Assembly: GCF_000337195.1 (NCBI RefSeq) | Contig: NZ_AOID01000003.1 | Coordinates: 1 to 64,000, forward strand | Source of the DNA: Natrinema versiforme JCM 10478 | GTDB taxonomy: Archaea; Halobacteriota; Halobacteria; Halobacteriales; Natrialbaceae | DNA length: 64,000 bases | Direction of reading: 5' to 3' | Shown: one piece after another, positions 16,994-26,317 of the stretch | How the letters are laid out: every line of letters starts with the position of its first letter | Position numbering within the stretch: position 1 is the first letter of the stretch | Notes under the pieces: model-generated | Database searches by the model: none | Seen by the model: only the letters and a program-made list of their open reading frames with translations | What the model was told of the DNA's origin: nothing | Program-made: the position numbers and the translations under genes

Positions 16994-18256
16994 TCATCGT
17001 GCGATCGCCTCCGTGAACGCTTCGGTGGCGTCCTCCGGCCCCGCGACGAACGCCTCGTCGCCCGCCTCGAGTCGCCGCTCGATGCCGGGGCCGAACACCC
17101 AGCCGTGGCGGCGGCCGCCCGTCTCGCTGCCCTGTCGTCGCACCGCGAGGATCGTCACGGCCGCCGCCGACGCGGTCTCGTCGTCCGCGCCGGCCGCGCC
17201 GACGGTGAATCGGCGGATGGCGTACCCTTCGCGTTTGACCAGCGCGAGCGCCTCGAACTCGCCGCTCGTGCCGCGAGACCGCACGACGAGCCGCGGCGAG
17301 TCGGCCTCGAGGACGGGCTTGACGTCCCGTCTGGCGACGGCGAGGGTCACGCGTCCCGGCCCGCCGGCCGTCGCCGCGTTCGCCCTCGATGCCGGGGCGA
17401 TCGTCTCCTCGTCTTCGCCGCCGTCGGTCGCGATCTCGTCCGTTTCGGGCGGGGCCGGGCTGGCGGCCGCGGCGCGTTCGTCGTCGACGTCGGTCCGAGC
17501 GCTCAGCACCCGTCCGGTGATCGAGCGCTCGCCGGTTCGGACGGTCACCTCGTCCCCGCGGGCCAGCCCCGTCGGAACGAGCGTCGCGACCGAGACGGCG
17601 CGCTGTCCCATCGATACCCGTCGGGAGAGTCTCCCGGACGGCGGTGCCGCCACGATGGTCGCCCGCGCCTGTTCGTCGACCGTGATGTCGATATCCGCGA
17701 GGTCGTGTTCCGTTCGCAGCCGCTCCTCGAGGCGGGACGCGAGTTCCGAGAGGGGGAGGTCGGCGGGGAGTCGCCACGAGCCGGCCTTGAGCGCTTGCCG
17801 GAGATCGGGAGACAGCGGCGGATAGCCCTCCATATCGTGGATTTCGCCGGTCGGGCGGACGGTGACTTGGCCGACCGAACCGACGAGTTCGACGACGTCG
17901 GCCGAGAGGGTCCGCTGTCGGAGCCGGGTAAAGGAGAGCCGTCGGGGCAACTCGGCCCCGAGTTTGTCGCCCTGATTGTGGGCGTAGAGCGCGAGCATGA
18001 GGACGATCAGTACGGCGATCAGTAGCCGCGGTGACTGGGCGATCGTGGGTTCGACGAGACCGAGCAGGCCGCCCTGCACGCTGGCGATCGAGAGCGCGAG
18101 GACGACGACACCGAACCCGGGCAGCGTGACGCCGGTGAAGTACCGCACGAGAAAGCCGAGCGACCCGGCGACGAACGCGGGGACGATGCCGGTCAGAAGC
18201 CCGAGATAGAGGCCGAGCAGCACTTCGATCAGCAGATCGACCGGAAGCGATTGCAT
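16994..18256 (-). CDS. membrane protein with TrkA-C (RCK_C) domains, first of a pair
   Basis: A 420-residue protein built like its downstream neighbour: three membrane segments in residues 8-95, then LVGSVGQVTVRPTGEIHDMEGYPPL and GSWRLPADLPLSELASRLEERL, matching the neighbour's corresponding segments. An RCK_C-like block follows (VPTGLARGDEVTVRTGERS), then an acidic linker and a last block with VFGPGIERRLEAGDEAFVAGP. A TATA-like GATTTAACG (about 18279-18288) is 28 nt before the ATG, so this is the promoter-proximal, leaderless gene. The pair probably forms a hetero-oligomer at the membrane; the transported ion is not shown by sequence. Confidence 0.72.
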   Translation of the reverse strand: MQSLPVDLLIEVLLGLYLGLLTGIVPAFVAGSLGFLVRYFTGVTLPGFGVVVLALSIASVQGGLLGLVEPTIAQSPRLLIAVLIVLMLALYAHNQGDKLGAELPRRLSFTRLRQRTLSADVVELVGSVGQVTVRPTGEIHDMEGYPPLSPDLRQALKAGSWRLPADLPLSELASRLEERLRTEHDLADIDITVDEQARATIVAAPPSGRLSRRVSMGQRAVSVATLVPTGLARGDEVTVRTGERSITGRVLSARTDVDDERAAAASPAPPETDEIATDGGEDEETIAPASRANAATAGGPGRVTLAVARRDVKPVLEADSPRLVVRSRGTSGEFEALALVKREGYAIRRFTVGAAGADDETASAAAVTILAVRRQGSETGGRRHGWVFGPGIERRLEAGDEAFVAGPEDATEAFTEAIAR

Positions 18257-18550
18257 TGTGTGTCGGTCGGACGGAATCGTTAAATCAGCACCGACAGCGG
18301 AACCGATAATCGCGTCCTTCGGCCGGAACCGTCCAGTCAGCTGTAGGTACGGGTTTTTGCACGCTCGAGTCGTAGTGATCGGTCACGGGTCAGTCAGCTG
18401 TTCGTCGGCGACGTCACCGAAACCGTGTTCCAGCGCTCGCCCGTTCCGGTGATCGTCGTTCGCCGAGCGGGTTCGATCCCTACCACGACGGCCGGTCCGG
18501 ACGGACTCGAGACGGGGACGTTTAACTAACGTCGCCGCCCAGCGCTGTGT

Positions 18551-19735
18551 ATGGTCGACGACCGGTCGCTTCGATCGCGACTGCCGGACAACTGGCGGCG
18601 AGTGCTGACGACGCGAGCGACCGTCGTGCTCGTCTTGCTCGTCGCGCTGCTCTCGGTCGCGACCGCGATTCTCAATATTTGGAATCCCAGCCCCGGTCCG
18701 CTCCATCAATACGTTCCCGAAGCGATTCAAAGCGCCGCTGCCTTCACGGGAGCACTCACTGGATTTACGATGGTCGGCAGTGCACTCGCCCTCCGGCGTG
18801 GGCTCCGCGCCGGGTGGTGGGCGACGCTGCTGTTGCTGCCAGTGACTGCGGCACAGGGACTCCTGCAATCGAGTCAATACTCGTTCCCACTGGTCGTCCT
18901 CTCCGTCATTTCGATCCCGGCCCTCTTGCTAACGCGCAGCCGGTTCGACAAACCGCTCTCGCTGACCACGACCCAGATCGCGGCCGGCGCGGCGCTCGTC
19001 GGCGTCCAGCTGTACGGCACTATCGGGGGCTACGCCCTCCGGGATCACTTCGACGAGATCAATACCATCCTCGACGCCTTCTATTTCACGCTGATTACCT
19101 CGAGTACGGTCGGCTACGGCGACGTGACGCCGAACGCGGGGTCGGTCCAGGGGATGCTGTTTACGATGTCCGTACTCATCCTCGGCGTCGCCAGTTTCGG
19201 TATCGCCATCGGGGCGCTCGTCGGCCCGGTGATCCAAGATCGCATCTCGAAAACACTCGGAAAGATGAGCGACTCACAACTCCAACTCCTCGACGAGCAC
19301 ATCCTCGTGCTCGGCTACGGCGAACTGACGGAACCGATCGTCGACGAACTCGCGGACGCCGGCCGGCAGTTCGTCGTCGTCACCAACGACCGCGACGCCG
19401 TGACGACTCTGACCGACCGCGACCTCGCCGTCGTCACCGGCGACCCCAGCGACGAGGAGCCGCTTCGCCGCGCGAAAATCGATCGCGCGGCCGCGATCCT
19501 CGTCGCCACGAACCACGACGCTGAGGACGCCCTGACCGTCCTCACCGCCCGCGAACTCGCGCCGAACACGCGCATCGTCGCCGCCGCGACCGACCGCGAG
19601 AACACCAAGAAACTCGAGCGGGCCGGCGCTGACGCCGTGATCAGCCCCGCGATGCTCGGGGGCCACCTGCTGGTGCGGTCGGCGCTGGGCAGCGACGAGA
19701 GCGGCCTGATCGATCGAATCCTCGAGCGGGAGTGA
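18551..19735 (+). CDS. potassium channel with C-terminal RCK domain
   Basis: A 394-residue ion channel. Residues 1-130 hold several hydrophobic helices without an Arg-rich voltage sensor. The pore helix and selectivity filter TVGYGDV are at about 186-192, between helices at 140-160 and 203-225. The RCK N-domain starts at ILVLGYGELTEPIVDELAD (about 251) with VVTNDRDA and VTGDPSDEEPLRRAKI. Ion flow would be gated by NAD(H) or another ligand. The TATA-like GTTTAACTA (about 18520-18528) is 27 nt before the ATG, so the transcript is probably leaderless. It is divergent from the TrkA-C pair and likely belongs to the same potassium-homeostasis function. Confidence 0.88.
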   Translation: MVDDRSLRSRLPDNWRRVLTTRATVVLVLLVALLSVATAILNIWNPSPGPLHQYVPEAIQSAAAFTGALTGFTMVGSALALRRGLRAGWWATLLLLPVTAAQGLLQSSQYSFPLVVLSVISIPALLLTRSRFDKPLSLTTTQIAAGAALVGVQLYGTIGGYALRDHFDEINTILDAFYFTLITSSTVGYGDVTPNAGSVQGMLFTMSVLILGVASFGIAIGALVGPVIQDRISKTLGKMSDSQLQLLDEHILVLGYGELTEPIVDELADAGRQFVVVTNDRDAVTTLTDRDLAVVTGDPSDEEPLRRAKIDRAAAILVATNHDAEDALTVLTARELAPNTRIVAAATDRENTKKLERAGADAVISPAMLGGHLLVRSALGSDESGLIDRILERE

Positions 19736-19820
19736 GGTCGGCTATCCGGCGCCGCAGCGTCGCACGACCCCGACGTGGGACCGGGAACTGTTTTTATCCC
19801 TGCCACGAAAATCGGACAAT

Positions 19821-20174
19821 ATGGCGATACCAACGTGGCTGTGGACCGCAACGGACGGACCCGCCGGTCGATCACGCTCGCGGATCGAACGCGACGAGGA
19901 CAACGGCGATGGCGATGGGCTCGACCTCGAGGCGGTCTCGAACGACCTCGAACTGCTCTCGAGTCCGGTGCGGTTGGAGATCCTGCTCACCCTTGCCGAT
20001 CGCGACCACCCGATTCGGTATGGCGAGCTCCGGGAGGCGGTCTCGATCGAGGACAACGGCCAACTCAACTACCATCTGCGACGACTCGAGAGCGCCGTCA
20101 CCGGCGACGACGGTGAATACGCGCTGACCGCCCGCGGCGAACGGCTGCTGAAGCGCGCGACCGGACCGACGTGA
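19821..20174 (+). CDS. winged helix DNA-binding protein
   Basis: A 117-residue ArsR-like regulator. The domain from about residue 38 reads LELLSSPVRLEILLTLADRDHPIRYGELREAV and then NGQLNYHLRRLE, a typical recognition helix, ending with YALTARGERLLKRA. The first 35 residues are polar. TTTTTATCC is 27 nt before the ATG, indicating a leaderless transcript. The neighbouring K+ channel and branched-chain amino acid exporter genes lie on the same strand, but nothing in the sequence names a target. Confidence 0.75.
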   Translation: MAIPTWLWTATDGPAGRSRSRIERDEDNGDGDGLDLEAVSNDLELLSSPVRLEILLTLADRDHPIRYGELREAVSIEDNGQLNYHLRRLESAVTGDDGEYALTARGERLLKRATGPT

Positions 20175-20359
20175 CGGAGACTGCTCGGTCTCGGTAGAGA
20201 AACGCTCTTCTCCGAGATTTTAGGTAATTCCGGGCCGCTACCACGGACCAGAACCGATGCACCGGAGTTCGCAATCGCTCGAGACACCATTGAATCGTCG
20301 CCGAGCCGTCGATCGGTCGGTCGCCGAGGCCGGTCGCGCACCGTGCCGGAGGGTATCTA

Positions 20360-21178
20360 ATGGCCGATGAGTCACGACGACCGGTAGGGGACGACGAGAA
20401 CCGGCCGACCGCGGGCAAGCAACCGGTCACGTTCTCCGCGGCCGGCGCTCGCGACGGGTTCGTCGCCTGTCTGCCGATCGCGCTCGGTGTCGCGAGTTAC
20501 GGCGTCGTTTTCGGGGTGCTCGCGACCCAGGCAGGACTGAGCGCCGCCGAGGCGACGCTCATGAGCGCGACGGTGCTCGCCGGTGCCGCCCAGTTGATCG
20601 CGGTCGAACTCTGGGCGGACCCGGTTCCGGTCGCCGCGGTCCTGCTCACGACGCTGCTGGTGAACCTCCGGTACGTCGTGATGGGCGCGGCGCTCCGGCC
20701 TTGGTTCGAAGACCTCTCAGCGCGGGCGGCCTACGGCAGCGCATTCTTCACCGCCGACGAGAACTGGGCGCTGACGATGCGCGAGTTGACCGACGGCGGT
20801 CGGCGGGGCGCGTATCTGCTCGGTAGCGGTCTCGCTATCTGGGTTTGCTGGATCGGTGCGACGGTGGTCGGGGCGACTGCCGGCAGCGGGATCGGCGATC
20901 CCGCACGATACGGCCTCGACTTCGTGTTCGCCGCCGTCTTCGTCGCGATCGCTGCCGGCCTCTGGGAGGGGCCGAAAACACGGCGGCCGTGGGCCGTGGC
21001 CGCTGTCACCGCGGCCGCGAGCGCGCATCTCCTACCGGGCCGGTGGTACGTGCTCGTCGGCGCTGGGGTCGGCTGTCTCGTCGGCGTGGCCGCCCTCGAG
21101 GAGCCCGCAGAGCAGGCGGATCGAGCAGATCCGGGAGAGGGTGCAGATCGGACGGACGCGGGTGACAGCCGTGAGTGA
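20360..21178 (+). CDS. azlC: AzlC family branched-chain amino acid exporter, large subunit
   Basis: A 272-residue membrane protein with about eight hydrophobic segments, starting FSAAGARDGFVACLPIALGVASYGVVFG and containing the family stretch LLTTLLVNLRYVVMGAALRPW. AzlC works with the small AzlD protein to export branched-chain amino acids or analogues. The C-terminal 25 residues are acidic and hydrophilic. The azlD start lies eight bases inside this gene, so the two are translationally coupled. Confidence 0.9.
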   Translation: MADESRRPVGDDENRPTAGKQPVTFSAAGARDGFVACLPIALGVASYGVVFGVLATQAGLSAAEATLMSATVLAGAAQLIAVELWADPVPVAAVLLTTLLVNLRYVVMGAALRPWFEDLSARAAYGSAFFTADENWALTMRELTDGGRRGAYLLGSGLAIWVCWIGATVVGATAGSGIGDPARYGLDFVFAAVFVAIAAGLWEGPKTRRPWAVAAVTAAASAHLLPGRWYVLVGAGVGCLVGVAALEEPAEQADRADPGEGADRTDAGDSRE

Positions 21179-21485
21179 CGCCTTCTCCCTCGAGCCGGTC
21201 GTCGTCGCGGTGATCCTCGCGATGGCGCTGCTTACCTACGCGACGAAGGCCGGCGGGCTCTGGCTCCTCGGCCGCTTCGATGTCTCGGCGCGGGTCGAAG
21301 CGGGGCTCGAGATCCTGCCCGGCGTGCTCGTCGTCTCGATCCTCGCGCCCGAACTGCTCGCGGGCGGCCCGCCGGAGTGGGGCGGCGCGGCCGTCGTCGC
21401 GGTCGTCGCCCGCCGGACCGGCAACGTCGTACTCGCGTTGCTCGCGGGCGTCGGAACGGTACTGGTCCTTCGCGGCTCGTTCTGA
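21171..21485 (+). CDS. azlD: AzlD family transporter, small subunit
   Basis: A 104-residue protein with four hydrophobic segments; VVAVILAMALLTYATKAGGLWLLG and EILPGVLVVSILAPELLAGG are typical of AzlD. The GTG at 21171 is used as start because it overlaps the azlC stop by eight bases and gives the usual family length. An in-frame GTG three codons earlier is possible. Confidence 0.88.
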   Translation: MSDAFSLEPVVVAVILAMALLTYATKAGGLWLLGRFDVSARVEAGLEILPGVLVVSILAPELLAGGPPEWGGAAVVAVVARRTGNVVLALLAGVGTVLVLRGSF

Positions 21486-21555
21486 ACGCGGGCCGAGTAC
21501 TACCGAGCACGACTCGACCGCAACTCCTAGGCCGTCGGCCGCCAGCGATCGCCGG

Positions 21556-22983
21556 CTATCGGTGCCGACCGCGGTGGACGATCGCCACGTCTGCCTCGAG
21601 ATCGCTGAGTTTGCGGAACGTCGGCGGGGAGACGAACCGCGAGGCGGCCGACCGGTCGGTGCTCGAGCCGACGAAGCAGACGTCGTAGCGGGGCGCGGTC
21701 CGGCTGAGGTAGGATTCGACGGATGCGGTGACGACGTGGGTTTCGAAGGGGCCCGGGAACGCGTCGACGAGGTCCGCGAGGGTCGCCTCCGCCGTGCGGC
21801 GGCGTGACTCGGCGTCGATACAGGTACAGACGCTGACCGGCTGGCCGGACTGGGACACCCGAATCGCGAAGTCGAGCATCGCACGAGCGGTGTCGCCGGC
21901 ACCCCGGACCGCGACGAGGCTGTTCTGCCACCGCCGTCGACGGATCCCGTTCGACCGGAACGCGATCACGTCGATCTCGCTGTCGAACAAGCCCGTGATG
22001 AACGCCGAGAGGCCGCCGTCCTCGCGTTCGGCGTACGGCGCGACGATGAGATCACAGTTCTGTTCCCGTGCCGTCTGCAAGACGAGCCCCGCCGAGCGGC
22101 CGCCGCTGGCCGCGACGACGACCTCGCAGGGAACGTCGTACGCGCTCTCGAGGTCGGCCGCCAGCGACTCGAGACGGCGCGCGGCGTCGCCGGCCGCGCG
22201 TTCGGTGCGGCTCGCGCCCGTTTCACCGTCGCTTTCGGCGGCGTCGACACGTTGTCCCTCGGCATCTTCGTCGTCGACGATGTCGAAGAGCACCACTTTT
22301 CCGGCGTCGTGTGCGCCGGCGATCGACGCGGCGAACCGGGCGACCGTCTCCGAACGGTCATACATCGGGACAAGCACGTGGTCGTCACCGCTGGTCGTCT
22401 GGTAGAGGTAGCGAGCGCGCTGCTCGTAGAAGTGCCGCCGCCAGAGAACGAAGGCCGCCGCGACGAACGAACTCGAGACGACGATCCCGAGGACGTAGGC
22501 GAGTTGCGTGTTGCCGGTCACGAGGACGAGCAAGGCGGTCGAAAACGCCGTCGGCTCCTCGAGGTCGAGCGCCCACGTACAGACGCCGGTAAAGAAGATC
22601 CCGAGGGCGGCACCGGCCGCGTTAACCCCGCCGGCGCGTAATCCGATGGCCGCCGCGAGCGCCAGTGCGATCCAGCCACAGAGCGCGCCGACGGTCATCC
22701 CGCCGACGAACTTCGACGGCGTCGAGTACTTCCCCTCCGGATCGGCAAAGAGCGTATACGTCCCGGAGGCAAGCGGTGGAAACAGCAGAAACGAAATCGC
22801 CGCCGTCATGTTCGCCAGCCACGTCACCGCGGCGATCAGCAACGGGACGAACACCAGCACCGAGAGGTGGACGAGATTGCCCGTGTGCTCGAGCCATCGC
22901 AGGACGGCGTCGAGTTCGCGTCGCTCCAGCCGCCGGAGTCGTCTCGCGAGTGCGTACAGCCGCGCTCGCACACCCTCGAGCAT
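21556..22983 (-). CDS. HPP-type membrane protein fused to universal-stress-protein domains
   Basis: A 475-residue protein. The N-terminal 190 residues form an HPP-family membrane domain with four to five helices and the conserved LFADPEGKYSTPSKFVGG motif. A USP-like domain follows at about 200-345, beginning VLVPMYDRSETVARFAASI, and a second at about 350-475 beginning NSLVAVRGAGDTARAMLDFAI. Fusions of this kind link an anion-type channel (HPP proteins act in nitrite transport in some organisms) to nucleotide sensing; the substrate here is unknown. The ATG at 22983 is used; a longer frame upstream runs antisense to deoC and is rejected. A TATA-like GGTTTTGG is 28 nt upstream. Confidence 0.78.
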   Translation of the reverse strand: MLEGVRARLYALARRLRRLERRELDAVLRWLEHTGNLVHLSVLVFVPLLIAAVTWLANMTAAISFLLFPPLASGTYTLFADPEGKYSTPSKFVGGMTVGALCGWIALALAAAIGLRAGGVNAAGAALGIFFTGVCTWALDLEEPTAFSTALLVLVTGNTQLAYVLGIVVSSSFVAAAFVLWRRHFYEQRARYLYQTTSGDDHVLVPMYDRSETVARFAASIAGAHDAGKVVLFDIVDDEDAEGQRVDAAESDGETGASRTERAAGDAARRLESLAADLESAYDVPCEVVVAASGGRSAGLVLQTAREQNCDLIVAPYAEREDGGLSAFITGLFDSEIDVIAFRSNGIRRRRWQNSLVAVRGAGDTARAMLDFAIRVSQSGQPVSVCTCIDAESRRRTAEATLADLVDAFPGPFETHVVTASVESYLSRTAPRYDVCFVGSSTDRSAASRFVSPPTFRKLSDLEADVAIVHRGRHR

Positions 22984-23057
22984 AGGTTCCGTTGTTCGGG
23001 GAGCGACCAAAACCGTTCGGCTTCGCTCGAGGTCGGCGGGCAGTTTCCGTCGGGCTT

Positions 23058-23693
23058 CTACTCCGGTGTCCCCTCGAGAATGTCGACCCCGCTCGAGGCC
23101 CCGATCCGTTCGGCTCCGGCCTCGAGCATCGCGATCGCGTCGTCGTAGCTGCCGACGCCGCCGCTGGCCTTGACGGGGAGGTACTCGCTCATGAGTTCGA
23201 CGTCGTCGACCGTGGCACCGCCGCCGGCGAAGCCGGTCGAGGTTTTGACCATCGCCGCGTCGGCCGCGACGGCGGCCTCGCAGGCCCGGCGTTTCTCGGC
23301 GTCGGTCAGGAGCGCGGTTTCGATGATCACCTTGACCGGGATCGGCACCGCGGCGACCAGCTCCGCGAGTTCCGCCTCGACTGCCTCGTCCTCGCCCGCT
23401 CGCAGGCGGCCGACGTTGATCACGACGTCGAGTTCGTCCGCGCCGTCTTGCCACGCCGCGACTCCCGCTTTGCGTTTCACCGCGGGCGCGTGCTGGCCGT
23501 GCGGGAAACCGATCACCGTTGCGAGGGTCACGTCGGGTTCGTACTCGGCGGCCGTCTCAACCGCGTAGGGCGGGATACAGGCGTTCATGCCGTACTCGGC
23601 GGCCGCGTCGAGGACGTCTCGAACGTCCTCAAGGGTCGTCTCGGGGCCGAGGACGGTGTGGTCGATCAGGGGGGCGAGTTCGCTGCGGTCCAT
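23058..23693 (-). CDS. deoC: deoxyribose-phosphate aldolase
   Basis: A 211-residue class I aldolase that splits 2-deoxyribose 5-phosphate to glyceraldehyde 3-phosphate and acetaldehyde. The motifs are [36 protein letters not shown] and the Schiff-base lysine in MVKTSTGF, then VKASGGV. The CTTTTTCTTTATC stretch lies about 26 nt upstream of the ATG. It is 250 nt and divergent from a DUF63 gene and close to PfkB and uridine phosphorylase genes, forming a nucleoside-breakdown neighbourhood. Confidence 0.93.
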   Translation of the reverse strand: MDRSELAPLIDHTVLGPETTLEDVRDVLDAAAEYGMNACIPPYAVETAAEYEPDVTLATVIGFPHGQHAPAVKRKAGVAAWQDGADELDVVINVGRLRAGEDEAVEAELAELVAAVPIPVKVIIETALLTDAEKRRACEAAVAADAAMVKTSTGFAGGGATVDDVELMSEYLPVKASGGVGSYDDAIAMLEAGAERIGASSGVDILEGTPE

Positions 23694-23945
23694 ACACGGG
23701 TCGACTCGCCGGATAAAGAAAAAGCCGCCCGATCGTCCTTCGCGGTGCCGTCGCTACAATGGACTCGCGGCGCGGCGATGGTTGCCGCCGTGACCGCGCT
23801 CGAGGGAATCGCCGGCCCGTCGCCGTCTGCATCCCTCGGCCGTGATTCCCCTCCGCGTCAATTATCGCCAGTGCCAACCGCGTTCGCGGCTCCGAATATC
23901 CGATAATCGGAAAGTGTTAGTCACTGGTGTGAGCTATTCCACCCT

Positions 23946-24767
23946 ATGGTATTACCCGAGGGGTTCGTCGTCCCGCCGTGGTACCTGCTGGGTCCGGTGA
24001 TCGTCGTTCTCGGCGGGGTTATCGCGCTGTTGTGGGCACTCGAGCCGCCGGTGACGGACCGGACGGTCATCGCGTTCGCGCCGTGGATGATGTTCGGCGC
24101 GTGTCTCCACGTCCTCTACAAGCTGGGCGCGTTCCCGGCGACGATCGAGCCGCTGTTTACCGCGCCGATGGTCTACGCGGTGACCGCGACCGTCGCGGGA
24201 ATCGTCTGGATTATCTCTATTTTCCTCCACGTCGGCGGGTTACAGCAAACGATCCCCCGCTTTGTCGGCATCGCCGGGACGGCGTTTTTCACCGTCTTCA
24301 CGATGTTCGCGCTTTCGGTCGGGCTCGAAGACGGAACCCTCGAGCCGTTCTGGCCCGTCATCGCCGTCGTCGTCGCGGGCGTCGCCACCGCGGTCGCGTG
24401 GATCGCGCTCAGTCTCTGGGTTACCGACATCGCGACGACGACGAGCGCGACGGGCGCGCTCGTCGTCTTCGGCCACACCTTGGACGGCGTCACGACCGCG
24501 ATCGGCTACGACGTCCTCGCGGCCGGCGAGGACGTACCGCTCTCGCTGCTGATTCTCGAGGCCGGCGAGGCGCTGCCGACCGCGGAGTACATCGGTGCCG
24601 GCTGGCTGTTCGTCCTCGTCAAGGTCGCCCTCGCGCTGGTCATCCTCGGGCTCTTCCGGGAGTACGTCGAGGAGGCACCGCGGCAGGGCCGGACGATGCT
24701 CGCACTGGTCGCCGCGGTCGGGCTCGGCCCGGCGGTCCACAACACGCTGTTGTTCGCCGTCGCCTGA
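23946..24767 (+). CDS. DUF63 family membrane protein
   Basis: A 273-residue integral membrane protein with about seven or eight helices. Features include FAPWMMFGACLHVLYKLGAFP, FGHTLDGVTTAIGYD and EAGEALPTAEYIGAGWL, the conserved polar sites of DUF63. The biochemical role is unknown; homologues occur throughout haloarchaea and methanogens. The stop codon is followed at once by a tRNA-T-arm-like sequence. Confidence 0.8.
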   Translation: MVLPEGFVVPPWYLLGPVIVVLGGVIALLWALEPPVTDRTVIAFAPWMMFGACLHVLYKLGAFPATIEPLFTAPMVYAVTATVAGIVWIISIFLHVGGLQQTIPRFVGIAGTAFFTVFTMFALSVGLEDGTLEPFWPVIAVVVAGVATAVAWIALSLWVTDIATTTSATGALVVFGHTLDGVTTAIGYDVLAAGEDVPLSLLILEAGEALPTAEYIGAGWLFVLVKVALALVILGLFREYVEEAPRQGRTMLALVAAVGLGPAVHNTLLFAVA

Positions 24768-24768
24768 G

Positions 24769-24786
24769 GGTTCGAGTCCCACCACA
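24769..24786 (+). other. tRNA 3'-end-like remnant (T-arm)
   Basis: GGGTTCGAGTCCC followed by ACCACAACC looks like the T-loop and part of the 3' acceptor of a tRNA gene. No anticodon or D-arm precedes it, as the DUF63 coding sequence ends there. It may be chance or a trace of past integration at a tRNA. Confidence 0.3.
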
Positions 24787-24853
24787 ACCGCGTGACTCCG
24801 CCGCGTTGTCCCTAGATTTTTGCCGGGCCGAGCCGTCCTCTCAGTAGTCTCGA

Positions 24854-25741
24854 ATGGATCCGATCACGGTACTCACCGCTGGGCACGTCAACTGGGACGT
24901 GACCCTTCGCGTCGACAGGTTTCCCGAACCCGATGGCGAGGCGGCGATCCGCTCGCAGCGCCAGTCGGGCGGCGGCAGCGCCGCCAACGTCGCCGCCGCA
25001 CTCGCCGGCCTCGAGGTCGAGACCGAACTGATCGGCAGCGTCGGCGACGACGACCACGGCCTGCTCGCCCGTCGGGAACTCGAGGCCGCGGGCGTCTCCC
25101 TCGAGGGGGTCCGCGTGATCGAGGGGGCCGAAACGGCCGTCAAGTACCTGTTAGTCGACGAGACCGGCGAGGTCGCGATCCTCGGCAACGACGGCGTCAA
25201 CGAGGCCGTGACGCCCGCCGACCTCGAGCCGGCGCGGATCCGAGCGGTCGATCACGTCCACCTCACGGGACAGTGGCCCGAGACCGCCGCTGCGATCGCA
25301 CGGATTGCGAGCGAGGCCGGTATCTCAGTCAGTTTCGACCCCGGCCGCCGAATCGGCGATCGGGACTACGGCGAGGCGCTCGCGCTCGCCGACCTCGTCT
25401 TCGTCAGCGACCGGGAAGCCGCGGCACTGCTCGAGGGGGACTCGATCGATGCGGCGACTGACGCTCGGATCGTCGTCGTGACCTGCGGGGCCGACGGCGC
25501 GGAAGCGTACACGCCGGACGGTCCGGTCGTTCACCCGGGGTTCGACATCGATCCCGTCGACACCGCCGGTGCTGGCGACGCCTTCGCCGCGGGCTTCCTC
25601 GCGACGTGGCTCCGGGAGCGCGAGATCGACCGCGCGCTCGCGGTCGGCAACGCCTGCGGTGCGCTGACTGCGAGCCGCGACGGGGCTCGGAACACGCCGA
25701 CGAAAGGGGCGGTCGAAGACGTTCTCACGGATCGATCCTGA
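24854..25741 (+). CDS. PfkB family sugar kinase, candidate ribose-1-phosphate kinase
   Basis: A 295-residue ribokinase-fold enzyme. The glycine-rich QSGGGSAANVAAALA near residue 37 and the ATP-binding/catalytic DTAGAGDAFAAGFLATW near residue 235 define PfkB. Haloarchaea degrade nucleosides by phosphorolysis to ribose 1-phosphate, which a PfkB-family kinase phosphorylates to ribose 1,5-bisphosphate in the non-carboxylating pentose bisphosphate pathway. The uridine phosphorylase gene 580 nt downstream and deoC nearby make that the best guess. Ribokinase or a nucleoside kinase cannot be ruled out. The AGATTTTTG element is about 37 nt before the ATG. Confidence 0.8.
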   Translation: MDPITVLTAGHVNWDVTLRVDRFPEPDGEAAIRSQRQSGGGSAANVAAALAGLEVETELIGSVGDDDHGLLARRELEAAGVSLEGVRVIEGAETAVKYLLVDETGEVAILGNDGVNEAVTPADLEPARIRAVDHVHLTGQWPETAAAIARIASEAGISVSFDPGRRIGDRDYGEALALADLVFVSDREAAALLEGDSIDAATDARIVVVTCGADGAEAYTPDGPVVHPGFDIDPVDTAGAGDAFAAGFLATWLREREIDRALAVGNACGALTASRDGARNTPTKGAVEDVLTDRS

Positions 25742-25882
25742 CCGGTGCCTTCTTCCCTGCTCTCGTACCCGCCCGAAAGCGCCGCAGTCCTGCGGTTCTC
25801 ACCGGGTGGTGTCTGACGGTAGCTATATGGGCGACGACGTTGGCCACTCGAGTGAACAGTCACGATCCCGTGACTGAGAGAC

Positions 25883-26185
25883 ATGACGGAAGGAAGGGTA
25901 AACCAGTCCCACGGATGTGACCTTCGACGGCGCATCCAGTACGACCGACGAGAAGACGAACCGCCGAGTATCGCCGCTGCAACGGCGCTGGCACGGTATT
26001 ACGGTGACGACGTCACCACGGCCAGTACGCAACTCTACGACTACATCGATCCGGACGCGCTCGATAGCCTCTTCGCCGAAACGAACCGCGGCGATACCCG
26101 ATCCGCGGGGACCGTCGAGTTCGAGGTCGACGACGCGACCGTCACCATCCGACCCGAACGCGTCGACGTGTGTCCGATCGACTGA
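25883..26185 (+). CDS. HalOD1 output domain protein
   Basis: A 100-residue protein dominated by one HalOD1 domain: PPSIAAATALARYYGDDVTTASTQLYDYIDPDALDSLFAE and a beta-rich end TVEFEVDDATVTIRP. HalOD1 occurs as an output module in haloarchaeal signalling, but stand-alone copies have no known job. A TATA-like GCTATATGG (about 25822-25830) leaves room for a 30-nt leader. It sits between the PfkB kinase and uridine phosphorylase genes, on the same strand. Confidence 0.72.
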   Translation: MTEGRVNQSHGCDLRRRIQYDRREDEPPSIAAATALARYYGDDVTTASTQLYDYIDPDALDSLFAETNRGDTRSAGTVEFEVDDATVTIRPERVDVCPID

Positions 26186-26317
26186 CGGCGACGGGCGAGT
26201 CGCCGGTTCGTCGGCCGGGCGGGGGAAACGGGGTGCTGTCGAGGGTCGCCGGACGAGTCGATCATGTCTCGGCCCTTCCTCGAACCTTTTTTTGCACCGC
26301 CCGCGGAATCCGACGGT

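Noticed and set aside
22984-23454. N-terminal extension of the HPP-USP gene
   Set aside because: The in-frame extension lies antisense to deoC and is Arg/Gly-rich. The ATG at 22983 with a TATA element 28 nt upstream begins the HPP domain.
25775-25800. A further copy of the dispersed repeat near 25.78 kb
   Set aside because: A CGAAAGC and a CAGTCC stretch occur there, but the order and spacing do not match either end of the repeat.
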